In this document: positions 1-8,297 of the stretch, in pieces
Layout: the number at the start of each line of letters is the position of its first letter
Position numbering within the stretch: position 1 is the stretch's first letter
Assembly (NCBI RefSeq): GCF_023541015.1
Contig: NZ_JALNPR010000003.1
Span: 349,534 to 413,533, forward strand
Origin: Marivivens donghaensis
GTDB taxonomy: Bacteria > Pseudomonadota > Alphaproteobacteria > Rhodobacterales > Rhodobacteraceae
Direction of reading: 5' to 3'
DNA length: 64,000 bases
Translations under genes and position numbers: made by a program
The notes under the pieces: generated by a model
Told to the model about the DNA's origin: nothing
Seen by the model: only the letters and a program-made list of their open reading frames with translations
Databases searched by the model: none

Positions 1-1093
1 CGATCCGTTCGAGGACGTAGGGCAGTTCAGACACAGGGATCGTGCCGTCGAGACACATGTAGTCATTGATCTGCCCCATCGCGCCAAAGGCCGATTTACG
101 GCCTAACCAGATGCGGGCGGATTCATCGGCAGAACGGCTTTCGCGGATTTCGTCGGGGTTATGGCGTTCGGCAATCTCGCGGATCAGGGCAAGTTGGTGA
201 TCGATTTCGCGGTCAGAACCCTCTACCTCGATGATCAAAAGCGCCTCGCAATCGGGGTAGCCCGCTTTGGCGAAAGCTTCGCAGGCTTCAATGCATGGGC
301 GGTCCATGAATTCGATGGCAACAGGGACGATGCCCGCCTGAATGGTGTCGGACACGCAAGCGCCCGCGACGGCGGAGGATCCGAAGGCCACCATGACAGG
401 GCGTGCGCCTTCGGGTTTGGGCAGGATGCGCAGCGTGGCTTCGGTCACGATACCCAACTGGCCTTCGGCACCGCAGACCACGGGCAGAAGGTCGATATCG
501 CCTGCATCCATATGAGCACCACCGAGGTCGATGATCGTGCCGTCCATCAGCACCATCCGCAGGCCCAAGAGGTTGTTAACCGTCACCCCGTATTTGAGGC
601 AATGCGCCCCGCCAGAGTTCATACCGATGTTGCCAGAGATCGCACAGGCGAGCTGGGACGATGGATCGGGGGCGTAGAACCAGCCGTCCTCTTCGATTGC
701 GGCGGTGACAGAGAGGTTCGTGCGGCCAGTTTGGATGCGCATGATGCGGTCGTCATAATCGACTTCGAGCACATCCGTCAGACGGGCAACGCCGACAACA
801 ACAGCGTCCGCCGTCGGCAGCGACCCACCCGCGAGTGAGGTGCCAGCGCCGCGTGGAACGACAGGGATGCCACGGTCATGGCAGAGTTTCAGGACGGCGG
901 CGACCTCTTCGGTGTTGCAGGGCAGAACCACGGCGAGGGGCGTGCAGCGATAGGCAGTGAGTGCGTCACATTCGTAGGCACGCAGGCCAATCACGTCCTC
1001 AATCACGCGGTCCGCAGGCACCACGGATTTGAGCGCGGCTATATGATCTGCGCGGCGCGACAAAATCTCTGCGCTTGGAATTGGCATGTCCAT
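1..1093 (-). CDS. glcD: Glycolate oxidase subunit GlcD-like FAD-linked oxidase (3' end outside window)
   Basis: Translating the minus strand from 1093 gives an open frame that runs off the left edge (about 364 residues present). It carries the FAD-binding PCMH signature PRGAGTSLAGG at about residue 80 and the downstream SGNIGMNSGGAHCLKYG segment typical of GlcD/D-lactate dehydrogenase (FAD_binding_4) proteins. The family oxidises glycolate to glyoxylate with GlcE and GlcF, which would lie beyond the edge. The start at 1093 is supported by GGAGGA seven bases upstream; a second in-frame ATG lies two codons later. The neighbouring IclR gene, glcB and glcG favour glycolate over D-lactate, but D-lactate or another 2-hydroxyacid cannot be excluded. 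A palindrome at 1157-1177 in its leader is a likely operator. Confidence 0.87.
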   Translation of the reverse strand, partial: MDMPIPSAEILSRRADHIAALKSVVPADRVIEDVIGLRAYECDALTAYRCTPLAVVLPCNTEEVAAVLKLCHDRGIPVVPRGAGTSLAGGSLPTADAVVVGVARLTDVLEVDYDDRIMRIQTGRTNLSVTAAIEEDGWFYAPDPSSQLACAISGNIGMNSGGAHCLKYGVTVNNLLGLRMVLMDGTIIDLGGAHMDAGDIDLLPVVCGAEGQLGIVTEATLRILPKPEGARPVMVAFGSSAVAGACVSDTIQAGIVPVAIEFMDRPCIEACEAFAKAGYPDCEALLIIEVEGSDREIDHQLALIREIAERHNPDEIRESRSADESARIWLGRKSAFGAMGQINDYMCLDGTIPVSELPYVLERI

Positions 1094-1156
1094 CGGTTCG
1101 TCCTCCCTGACTTAACAATAGGCCGAAACGCGGAAAGACCAACGCAATTTTTCCAG

Positions 1157-1177
1157 TTTTTCCATCTAGTGGAAAAA
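1157..1177. promoter_or_regulatory. Palindromic operator candidate upstream of glcD (site A)
   Basis: TTTTTCCA-TCTAG-TGGAAAAA is a perfect 8+5+8 dyad in the 91-bp gap between the iclR stop and the glcD start. With one mismatch it extends to 12-base arms (1154-1180). The same dyad with the same 5-bp spacer recurs before the TRAP operon (9534-9551) and, degenerate, at the iclR start (1961-1979). I infer it is the binding site of the adjacent IclR-family protein. Confidence 0.6.
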
Positions 1178-1184
1178 TGGACGA

Positions 1185-1955
1185 TTAAGCGGTTCCGCGC
1201 AGCGATTCTGTCAATGATTGTGCCATATCGCGGATGCGAACGCCGACTTCGCTGATGCGATCAGGGGAAAGGCGCGAAGAGAGTGCAGAGACGGAAATCG
1301 CGCAGACTGCATCCTCTGCCCGCGACAAAACCACCGCCGCAACGCAGCGCAAACCAGCGGCGTGTTCTTCGTCATCGACGGCATATCCGACCTCGCGGAT
1401 GTGGCGGATTTCGGTCATCAATGTGTCGAGGTTTCGGTGCGACCGAGGGGTCATTGGGTGGAACCCTGCCCGCTCTGCAAAGCGTTCGATTTGATTGTCT
1501 GACCACGTCGCCAAAATGGCCTTACCCATGCCCGAACAAAAGGCCGGAACGCGCCCGCCTGTGGGGGAAATGGCGCGGACGATTTCGCGGCTTTCTACTT
1601 GAGAAATCGTAACAATTTGCTCTCCGTCAAGCACGCCGAGGTTCGCGGTTTCGCGTGTCTCGTCCCGCAGTTTTCGCAGGTAGGGCAAGGCGGGGGTTAC
1701 GAAGTTATATTTCTGCACATAGGCCGATCCGACAGAGTAGGCCTCGCGCCCGATGTGCCAGAGCGCACGCTCTGGATCGAAGTAGGCAAAGTTGTCGATT
1801 TCGAGTGTGGTCAACAGACGGTGGGTGGTGGACACAGCGAGGCCCGCACCCTTGGCAAGATCGCTGACGCGGTGACCTTCATCTGACGCCGCAAGGGCCT
1901 TGAGCAGGGTCATGGCCCGCTGCACCGATTGAACTGATCCGACTTTCTGTTTCAT
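1185..1955 (-). CDS. IclR-family transcriptional regulator of the C2-acid block
   Basis: A 256-residue protein with an N-terminal winged helix-turn-helix (about residues 8-70, SVQRAMTLLKALA then VSTTHRLLTTLE) and a C-terminal IclR effector domain (about 85-250) including the conserved GMGKAILA and DDEEHAAGLRCVAAVV stretches. IclR proteins sense small organic acids such as glyoxylate, pyruvate or protocatechuate. It is divergent from glcB and lies directly upstream of glcD. I place the start at 1955 (MKQKVGSVQ), or at 1961; both have GCGGA upstream, whereas the longest start at 1970 has no ribosome site. The degenerate palindrome at 1961-1979 overlaps the start region and suggests autoregulation. 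The effector is unknown; glycolate or glyoxylate is the contextual guess. Confidence 0.88.
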   Translation of the reverse strand: MKQKVGSVQSVQRAMTLLKALAASDEGHRVSDLAKGAGLAVSTTHRLLTTLEIDNFAYFDPERALWHIGREAYSVGSAYVQKYNFVTPALPYLRKLRDETRETANLGVLDGEQIVTISQVESREIVRAISPTGGRVPAFCSGMGKAILATWSDNQIERFAERAGFHPMTPRSHRNLDTLMTEIRHIREVGYAVDDEEHAAGLRCVAAVVLSRAEDAVCAISVSALSSRLSPDRISEVGVRIRDMAQSLTESLRGTA

Positions 1956-1960
1956 CGACA

Positions 1961-1979
1961 TTTTCCGCATCGTGAAAAA
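1961..1979. promoter_or_regulatory. Degenerate IclR-type operator at the iclR start (site C)
   Basis: TTTTCCG-CATCG-TGAAAAA keeps the arm sequence and 5-bp spacer of sites A and B, with one mismatch per arm. It overlaps the likely ribosome-binding region of the IclR gene and lies between it and the divergent glcB, so it could serve both. Confidence 0.45.
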
Positions 1980-2044
1980 CTATTTCGTCGATGGTTAACA
2001 CCCCGCCTGCCCTCGGTCTACATTTTTAAAAAATGGAGGCCGCT

Positions 2045-4177
2045 ATGACTTATGTAAAACGCTCTGAACTTGAGGTGTCTGCTGATCTGGCGGCTCTCAT
2101 TGAAAACGAAATCCTGCTTGGCATTGATGCTGATGCATTTTGGGATGGGTATTCCGCCCTTCTCAAGGACCTCGTGCCTGTGAACCGCGCGTTGATTGAA
2201 AAGCGTGAGGATCTGCAAGCGCAGATCGATGCGTGGTATAAGGCGCAGAAGGGCAAGGACTTTGACGTCGAAGAGGCGAACGCGTTCCTGCGCGAGATCG
2301 GCTATCTTCAGCCCGCGCCTGCCCCGTTCGAGATCAAGGTTGAAAACGTTGACCCAGAGATCGCAAGCATTGCGGGTCCGCAGCTGGTTGTGCCTGTGAT
2401 GAATGCGCGCTTTGCGCTGAACGCGGCGAACGCACGTTGGGGGTCGCTCTACGATGCGCTCTACGGCACCGATGCGATCGAAGGAAAGCCTGCGGGCAAA
2501 GGCTATGACGCTGAGCGCGGCGCAAAGGTTGTTGCCTGGGCGCGTACGCATCTAGATGAGGTCGCACCGCTGGCCAATGGGTCGTGGGCGGATGTTGAGG
2601 CGCTGGACGCGGGTGAGGCTCTGTCGATCACCGTTGGTGGCGCTGCGACCACGCTGAAAGATGCGAGCCAATACGCGGGCTACCGTGCGAACGGCGATGT
2701 GATGCTGCGCGTCAACGGCCTGCTGATCGAGATTAAGATCGACCGCGAGAGCGCAATTGGCGCGACCGATCCTGCTGGCATTTCGGATATCCGTCTGGAA
2801 AGCGCACTGACCGCTATTCAGGACTGCGAGGACTCTGTCGCTGCAGTGGACGCTGAGGACAAATGCGTTGTCTATGCGAACTGGCTGGGCTTAATGAAAG
2901 GCACGCTGGAAGAGAGCTTTGACAAGGGCGGTAAGGTCATGACCCGTCGTCTGAACGATGACGTGACCTATACGGCGCCGAATGGTGAGGCCGTCACCCA
3001 CCCTGGTCGTGCGCTGATGCTGGTGCGCAACGTGGGTCACCTGATGACCAACAACGCAGTTCTGATGAACGGCGAAGAAACCCCCGAGGGCATCATGGAC
3101 GCGGTGATCACCGTGGCCTGCGCGATGCACGATCTGGCTAAAACCGACGGGATGCGGAACTCGCGCAGCGGGTCTGTTTACGTCGTGAAGCCAAAGATGC
3201 ATGGCCCCGAAGAGGTTGCCTTTGCCAACACGCTCTATGGTCGGGTTGAGGACATGCTCGGCCTGCCGCGCGATACCGTAAAGCTCGGCATCATGGACGA
3301 AGAGCGCCGCACCTCGGCGAACCTCGCGGCCTGTATCAACGCGGTTAAGACGCGCTGCGTGTTCATCAACACCGGCTTCCTCGACCGTACGGGCGATGAG
3401 ATCCACACGATGATGCAGGCGGGCCCTGTGATCCCGCGCGGTGAAATGGCGGGGAGCTCGTGGCTCGGTGCCTATGAGAACGGCAACGTGGACACAGGTC
3501 TGGCGGCTGGCCTCACAGGTCAAGCGCAGATCGGCAAAGGCATGTGGGCGCGTCCGGACGATATGGCGGATATGCTCAAGGCGAAAATCGGCCATCCGAA
3601 GGCGGGTGCAAACACCGCTTGGGTCCCCTCTCCCACCGCTGCGACCCTGCACGCGACGCATTACCACCATGTGAATGTGTCCGAGGTTCAAAACCAGCTG
3701 CGGTCGCGTGACCATGCCTCGCAGAACGCGCTGCTGACACCGCCTGTCATGATCGGCCGCAATGTGTCGGACGAGGATGTGACCCGCGAGTTGGACAACG
3801 CCTGCCAGTCCATTCTGGGCTATGTGGTGCGTTGGGTTGATCAGGGCATCGGCTGTTCCAAAGTGCCAGACATCGACGATGTGGCACTGATGGAAGACCG
3901 TGCGACACTGCGGATTTCGTCGCAATACCTCGCCAACTGGATCGAGCATGGCATCTGCACCGTCGATCAGGTCGAAGCGGCGTTCCGCCGTATGGCACCG
4001 AAGGTAGACGCGCAGAACGCAGGCGATCCGGCATACAAACCAATGGCACCGTCGTTCGATGGCGAGGCGTTCAATGCGGCGCGTGCGCTGGTGCTCGAAG
4101 GCATTTCGCAGCCATCGGGCTACACTGAGCCGCTGCTGTATAAGGCGCGCCTGCGCGTCAAAGCTGCTGCGAAGTGA
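2045..4177 (+). CDS. glcB: Malate synthase G
   Basis: A 710-residue protein, the length of the monomeric G isoform (about 720 residues), not the roughly 530-residue A isoform. It condenses glyoxylate with acetyl-CoA to malate in the cytoplasm. Family segments seen include [15 protein letters not shown], the [23 protein letters not shown] region, [16 protein letters not shown] and the [17 protein letters not shown] stretch of the barrel. The upstream ATG at 2033 is itself part of the ribosome-binding site (ATGGAGG), which sits six bases before the ATG at 2045, so the shorter start is preferred. It is divergent from the IclR gene and followed 12 bp later by the GlcG-like gene, which fits removal of glyoxylate made by glycolate oxidase. 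Confidence 0.96.
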   Translation: MTYVKRSELEVSADLAALIENEILLGIDADAFWDGYSALLKDLVPVNRALIEKREDLQAQIDAWYKAQKGKDFDVEEANAFLREIGYLQPAPAPFEIKVENVDPEIASIAGPQLVVPVMNARFALNAANARWGSLYDALYGTDAIEGKPAGKGYDAERGAKVVAWARTHLDEVAPLANGSWADVEALDAGEALSITVGGAATTLKDASQYAGYRANGDVMLRVNGLLIEIKIDRESAIGATDPAGISDIRLESALTAIQDCEDSVAAVDAEDKCVVYANWLGLMKGTLEESFDKGGKVMTRRLNDDVTYTAPNGEAVTHPGRALMLVRNVGHLMTNNAVLMNGEETPEGIMDAVITVACAMHDLAKTDGMRNSRSGSVYVVKPKMHGPEEVAFANTLYGRVEDMLGLPRDTVKLGIMDEERRTSANLAACINAVKTRCVFINTGFLDRTGDEIHTMMQAGPVIPRGEMAGSSWLGAYENGNVDTGLAAGLTGQAQIGKGMWARPDDMADMLKAKIGHPKAGANTAWVPSPTAATLHATHYHHVNVSEVQNQLRSRDHASQNALLTPPVMIGRNVSDEDVTRELDNACQSILGYVVRWVDQGIGCSKVPDIDDVALMEDRATLRISSQYLANWIEHGICTVDQVEAAFRRMAPKVDAQNAGDPAYKPMAPSFDGEAFNAARALVLEGISQPSGYTEPLLYKARLRVKAAAK

Positions 4178-4189
4178 TCGGAGAACGTC

Positions 4190-4612
4190 ATGCAAATCAT
4201 TAAGCGACTAGACCTGAACGACGCGCGCATCCTCCTTGAGGGTGCGCGGGCCAAAGCGACTGAAATCGGCGTGCCGATGTGCATCGCGATCACAGACGAA
4301 GGCGGCAATCTGGTGGCTTTTGAACGGATGGACGGCGGCAAGGTCACGTCGATCACTATCGCCATCGACAAGAGCTTTACAGCGTCTGCGGCGAAAAAGG
4401 CGACGCATGATTACGGCGCGATCAGCCAACCCGGTGGTCCGACCTATGGCATCGACTCTGCAATCGGGGGTCGTTTGATGGTCGTCGGTGGCGGTCTGCC
4501 CGTCATCGTAGACGGGGACGTTGTGGGCGGCATTGGCGTGTCGTCAGGCACCCCAGCCCAAGACCGTGAGGTCGCACAGGCGGGCATTGATCACTTCCTC
4601 GCCACGCTCTGA
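4190..4612 (+). CDS. glcG: GlcG/HbpS-family protein
   Basis: A 140-residue protein of the GlcG/HbpS (DUF336) family, shown by the ITDEGGNLVAFERMDG segment near residue 30-45 and the Gly-rich GGRLMVVGGGLPV...GGIGVSSGTPAQDREVAQAG C-terminal half. Members are encoded in glycolate operons or bind haem or corrinoids; no catalytic activity is firmly established. GGAGAA lies seven bases before the ATG, 12 bp after glcB, so the two are probably co-transcribed. A strong hairpin terminator follows. There is no signal peptide. Confidence 0.88.
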   Translation: MQIIKRLDLNDARILLEGARAKATEIGVPMCIAITDEGGNLVAFERMDGGKVTSITIAIDKSFTASAAKKATHDYGAISQPGGPTYGIDSAIGGRLMVVGGGLPVIVDGDVVGGIGVSSGTPAQDREVAQAGIDHFLATL

Positions 4613-4630
4613 GGTCAGATAGTTAAACGA

Positions 4631-4662
4631 AAACGGGCGGCTCTAGGGCCGCCCGTTTTTAT
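4631..4662. terminator. Rho-independent terminator after glcB-glcG
   Basis: An 11-bp perfect stem, AAACGGGCGGC with GCCGCCCGTTT, and a 6-base loop, followed by T residues on the plus strand. The A-run on the other side lets it also stop leftward transcripts from the convergent TRAP-amidase operon. Confidence 0.9.
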
Positions 4663-4668
4663 CTGTGC

Positions 4669-4830
4669 TTAGCTCTTTTTGGCAAAGCAGGTGGTGTAGA
4701 GGTCCCAAAGGCCCAGTGCCACCGTGATTGCAATCACTGAGACCAAGTCAACGCGCGGGACATGGATCACAAGGATCGACAAGAAGGCGATGACCACCAA
4801 AAACGCAAATACAGCAATCGTATTGTTCAT
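4669..4830 (-). CDS. Small membrane protein, 53 residues, at the end of the TRAP-amidase operon
   Basis: Below usual ORF length cut-offs but coding-like: MNNTIAVFAFLVVIAFLSIL, a charged HVPRVD turn, then a second hydrophobic stretch VSVIAITVALGLW and a short basic tail ending FAKKS. That is two predicted membrane segments (about 4-22 and 29-43). The ATG lies four bases beyond the amidase stop, so it would be translated as the last gene of the dctPQM-amidase transcript. The ribosome-binding site is weak. I do not recognise a family. The reading frame, tight spacing and hydrophobic pattern support it; function is unknown. Confidence 0.55.
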   Translation of the reverse strand: MNNTIAVFAFLVVIAFLSILVIHVPRVDLVSVIAITVALGLWDLYTTCFAKKS

Positions 4831-4834
4831 AGTC

Positions 4835-6193
4835 TCAGTTCCCTGTTTCGAGTGTTTCTATATGTGAGTTGAGCCATTTGGCTGTCCGCAAGAGCCGCGC
4901 ATCATCATTGCGACGACCAACAAGCTGGACCCCCATTGGCATTCCGTTTTCCGCGACAAAGAGCGGGATCGTGACGCTGGGCATCCCTGCCAAGGTCCAA
5001 AGCCCGTTAAAGATCGGGTTACCTGTGTCCTCTAACCCTTCGGGCGCAGGGCCGAGGGCGGCAGGACAGATAATCGCGTCCGCGCGGTTAAAGATCGCCT
5101 CGAACCCAGCGTTCAACACCTCGCGCCAATCCAGCGCAGAGATGTAGTCGCGGGCCATGACGTCTTTGCCCTTGTCGATGGCGGTGCGGAGTTTGTCCGA
5201 CAGTTGATCCCGCCCACGGGCCTCCAAGTGGTAGTAACATTTTGCCATTTCAGCGAAGTTGATCAGCTCGCGGGTTTTTGCGGCTTGGCTCAGTTCGGGC
5301 AGCGGGGCATCAATGCATTTGTCGCCCAAGAGGTCGACCAGTTCTTCGATGGCGGCGGTCATTTGCGGATCGGCCTGATCCCATCCGGGTATACGGGCCA
5401 AGGCAAAGTCAGGCAGCACGGGTGGTTTCGACATCGCCACGTCGAGCATCCGTGGCATTGGAACTGGGGATGTTGCGCGGTCGAGAGGGTCATGACCTGC
5501 GATGACCTCGGTCAAGAGAGCGCAATCTTCGACGGTGCGGGCAAAGACGCCGACTGTGTCGAGGTGTGGCGATTGCGGCAGGATACCTGTGCGCGGGATG
5601 AGGCCAAAGGTGGGTTTGAACCCAACGATCCCGCAGAACGATGCGGGCCGAATGACAGAGCCGCCCGTTTGCGTACCGATGGCAAAGGGCACCATGCCCG
5701 CCGCGACTGCAGCCGCAGAGCCAGAGGACGAGCCACCGGGGGTGTGATCGGGGTTATGCGGGTTCCGGGTTTTGCCCGCGTGCATGAACGCGGCCTCAGT
5801 CGTGACCGTTTTGCCCAAGATGATCGCACCCGCAGCCCGCAGGCGTGCGACGATCCAAGCATCCTCGGACGGGACACGACCCGCGTCGATGGGGGTTCCG
5901 TTTTCGGTCGGGATGCCTTTGGTGTCGATGATGTCTTTGAGACCAACAGGTAGCCCGTGAAGCGGACCCAAGGGACGTCCCATTTGCCGCCATTGATCCA
6001 GACGCTGCGCCTGTTGAATGGCGTGATCGCCATCGAGCCACGCCCAAGCACCAACCTGCGGTTCATATTCGGCAATGCGGTCAAGGTAGGCCTCGACCAC
6101 ATCGACGGCCGTGAATTCACCCGAAGCGAGGCGGTCGCGCAAAGCGACCGCCCCCAAACCGAGTATGGCCTGTGTCTTAGCGCTGCGGACCAT
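4835..6193 (-). CDS. Amidase signature family enzyme
   Basis: About 452 residues with the amidase signature: catalytic Lys in GLKDIIDTKG (around residue 85), the Ser-rich PGGSSSGSAAAVAAG loop holding the cis-Ser, and GTQTGGSVIRPASFCG with the nucleophile Ser. The family includes GatA, AtzF/allophanate hydrolase and aryl or aliphatic amidases; substrate cannot be read from sequence. No GatB/GatC-like partner is adjacent, so it is not tRNA amidotransferase. The start lies inside dctM (stop at 6177), giving translational coupling; ATG at 6202 or TTG at 6220 are alternatives. Placement in a TRAP operon suggests it hydrolyses the imported compound, possibly an amide of a hydroxy acid. Confidence 0.85.
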   Translation of the reverse strand: MVRSAKTQAILGLGAVALRDRLASGEFTAVDVVEAYLDRIAEYEPQVGAWAWLDGDHAIQQAQRLDQWRQMGRPLGPLHGLPVGLKDIIDTKGIPTENGTPIDAGRVPSEDAWIVARLRAAGAIILGKTVTTEAAFMHAGKTRNPHNPDHTPGGSSSGSAAAVAAGMVPFAIGTQTGGSVIRPASFCGIVGFKPTFGLIPRTGILPQSPHLDTVGVFARTVEDCALLTEVIAGHDPLDRATSPVPMPRMLDVAMSKPPVLPDFALARIPGWDQADPQMTAAIEELVDLLGDKCIDAPLPELSQAAKTRELINFAEMAKCYYHLEARGRDQLSDKLRTAIDKGKDVMARDYISALDWREVLNAGFEAIFNRADAIICPAALGPAPEGLEDTGNPIFNGLWTLAGMPSVTIPLFVAENGMPMGVQLVGRRNDDARLLRTAKWLNSHIETLETGN

Positions 6194-7601
6194 AGACGGC
6201 ATCCGGTAGGCTAAAGACAATCTGCGGGAAGGTGTACATGAGTAACATGGCTATCACGACCATACCGCAATACGGCAGCACGCCCTTGAAGATCTCGAGC
6301 AGTTTGACCTGCGGCGGTGCGATACCTTTGAGGTAGTACGCACTCATCGCCATTGGTGGGGTCAAGAAGCTGGTCTGAAGGTTCAGCGCCACGAGCACAC
6401 CAAAGAACAGCGGATCAATCCCGAACATCGGCAGAAGCGGCAGGAAGATTGGCACGAAAATGATGATGATTTCGGACCATTCCAGCGGCCAGCCGAGAAG
6501 GAATATGATCAACTGAGCGATGATCAGGAACTGGATCGGTGTCAGATCGAGGTGGGTCACAAACTCTGCGATCACCTGTTCACCGCCCAAGTAGCTGAAG
6601 ACAGCCGAGAACACATAAGAACCAACGAACAGCCAGCACACCATCGCGGTGGTGCGGACAGTCAGATAGACGCTTTCGCGCAGACGATCAAAGGTCATTG
6701 CACGGTAGGCAATCGCCAGAACCATACCACCCAGCGCACCGATAGAGGCTGCCTCGGTCGGGGTTGCCAGACCAAAGAGGATGGAACCAAGAACCGAGAG
6801 GATAAGGATCGCAAGCGGCAGGAAGCTGGTGGCCAGCATCCAGAGCATTTTGCCCGTCGGAACCTCGGGCAGTTCTTCTTTGGTCGGTTTCGGCGCGAGT
6901 TTCGGGTTCAGGATCGACCGCACAACGATGTAAGTGATGTAGAGGCCAACCAGCACGAGACCCGGCAGCAGAGCCGCAGCGTAGAGGCGTACGATCGAAA
7001 CGCCCGACGATGCTGCGTAAACGATCAGCATGATCGACGGCGGGATCAGAATACCCAGCGTACCGCCCGCACAGATGATACCAGCCGCAAAGCTGTGATC
7101 GTAGCGCATCTTAAGCATCTGCGGCAGCGCCAAGAGGCCCATCAGGGTCACAACCGCGCCCACGATACCCGTTGCGGTCGCAAAGAGCGCACAAGTGATA
7201 AGAGCCGCCACGCCGAGCGAACCTGGGATGTTGCGCGATGCGAGTGCAAGCGTGCTGAACAGCTTATCAACGATGTTCGCACGTTCCACGATGTAGCCCA
7301 TAAAGAGGAACAGCGGGATCGCCGTGAGAACTTCGTTTGATATGACTGAGTAGGTTTGGTTGATGAAGAGGTCGAAGATACGGTTGTTATAGAACCCCTC
7401 TAGCCACAGAGAGGTCGAGTCCCACCAACCAGCGTCTTCTGTCAGTCGGTTAAAGCTGCGCCACATGCGGGCAGCGTCAAAATAGGCGTAGTAGCCAAAG
7501 CCTAGGCCAATCGCCATGAGCGTATAGGCAATCGGGAAGCCCAAAAACACGCAGGCAATAAAGATGCCCAGCATGGTAAGAGCGATTTGCGGATCGGTCA
7601 C
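6177..7601 (-). CDS. TRAP transporter large permease subunit (DctM family)
   Basis: A 474-residue, very hydrophobic protein with about 12 membrane segments, including a GIICAGGTLGILIPPSIMLI motif around residue 160-180 that is diagnostic of DctM proteins. It forms the Na+-coupled translocation channel in the inner membrane together with the small subunit. The GTG start at 7601 follows TGGAG. It lies 59 bp downstream of the small subunit and overlaps the amidase start. The length, greater than the usual 425-430, and the long insertion near residues 40-80 fit the larger subclass associated with mannitol/chloroaromatic-annotated TRAP systems, but that annotation does not define substrate. Confidence 0.93.
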   Translation of the reverse strand: MTDPQIALTMLGIFIACVFLGFPIAYTLMAIGLGFGYYAYFDAARMWRSFNRLTEDAGWWDSTSLWLEGFYNNRIFDLFINQTYSVISNEVLTAIPLFLFMGYIVERANIVDKLFSTLALASRNIPGSLGVAALITCALFATATGIVGAVVTLMGLLALPQMLKMRYDHSFAAGIICAGGTLGILIPPSIMLIVYAASSGVSIVRLYAAALLPGLVLVGLYITYIVVRSILNPKLAPKPTKEELPEVPTGKMLWMLATSFLPLAILILSVLGSILFGLATPTEAASIGALGGMVLAIAYRAMTFDRLRESVYLTVRTTAMVCWLFVGSYVFSAVFSYLGGEQVIAEFVTHLDLTPIQFLIIAQLIIFLLGWPLEWSEIIIIFVPIFLPLLPMFGIDPLFFGVLVALNLQTSFLTPPMAMSAYYLKGIAPPQVKLLEIFKGVLPYCGMVVIAMLLMYTFPQIVFSLPDAVYGPQR

Positions 7602-7660
7602 GGTGTGAACTCCAGTAATAGGACGGCAGATGAGTAGGTCTCAGCCAGATGGGGACCTGA

Positions 7661-8230
7661 TTATTTGCCCTCAGATGCCTGTTTCATAAGTAGGGTTTCG
7701 GTTTCCTCTACGTCCGACGCCATCGGGGGCCACTTGCCCTCTTTGATGCAGATGATGCAGCGGAACACTTGCGCGATACCTTGGATCAAGAGCAAAAGGC
7801 CTGCCGCAACGATCACAGTTTTGAACTGATAGATTGGAATGCCTGCGGGGCTGTTCACCGAAACCTCAGTGTAGCTCCACGACCGGCTTGCGTATTTCCA
7901 GCCCGAAAAGATGAGCGCGAGGATACCGGGGAAGAAGAACAGGATGTAGAGTGTCAGGTCGACAATCGCCTGAGTCCGTTCCCGCCACAGCCGGTAGAGG
8001 AAGTCGCCGCGCACGTGCCCGCCACGCGACAGGGTGTAGGCGCCGCCCATCATGAACAACGTCCCATACATGATAAAGCTGATGTCCAGCGACCACGGTG
8101 TGGGGCTGTTCAACAGATACCGAACGAAGACCTCGTAGCTCATGCCAAGGGTCATCAGGATGATCAGCCATCCAAAAGCCTTGCCGAACCACGCAGATAC
8201 AGTATCGGCAAATCGGATATATTTTAGCAT
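7661..8230 (-). CDS. TRAP transporter small permease subunit (DctQ family)
   Basis: A 189-residue protein with four predicted membrane segments (about 15-35, 45-65, 90-110, 135-160) and the usual short charged tail. DctQ proteins scaffold the large subunit in the inner membrane. The ATG at 8230 has CTGGAG upstream. It follows the binding-protein gene after a 67-bp gap containing a terminator-like hairpin, which would lower dctQM expression relative to dctP. Confidence 0.9.
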   Translation of the reverse strand: MLKYIRFADTVSAWFGKAFGWLIILMTLGMSYEVFVRYLLNSPTPWSLDISFIMYGTLFMMGGAYTLSRGGHVRGDFLYRLWRERTQAIVDLTLYILFFFPGILALIFSGWKYASRSWSYTEVSVNSPAGIPIYQFKTVIVAAGLLLLIQGIAQVFRCIICIKEGKWPPMASDVEETETLLMKQASEGK

Positions 8231-8261
8231 TCGTAACTCCAGTCCGGACCAATCCTAGGTG

Positions 8262-8289
8262 AAAAAGGCGCGGTCCCCCGCGCCTTTTT
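8262..8289 (-). terminator. Intra-operon terminator/attenuator between TRAP binding protein and permease genes
   Basis: AAAAAGGCGCG and CGCGCCTTTTT pair around a short loop, giving a stem with a T-run in the direction of transcription, right after the binding-protein stop at 8298. Partial read-through would give excess periplasmic binding protein over membrane subunits, a common pattern in binding-protein-dependent importers. Confidence 0.75.
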
Positions 8290-8297
8290 GCTGATGA

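Noticed and set aside
2021..2035. CATTTTTAAAAAATG palindrome as an IclR operator upstream of glcB
   Set aside because: It lacks the TTTCCA arm and 5-bp spacer of the other sites and overlaps the glcB ribosome site; it is probably an AT-rich coincidence, although it could be bound by something else.
2891..4195. A 434-residue minus-strand frame opposite glcB
   Set aside because: The product is Arg/His-rich with no recognisable motif and lies fully within malate synthase G; it is a high-GC antisense shadow.
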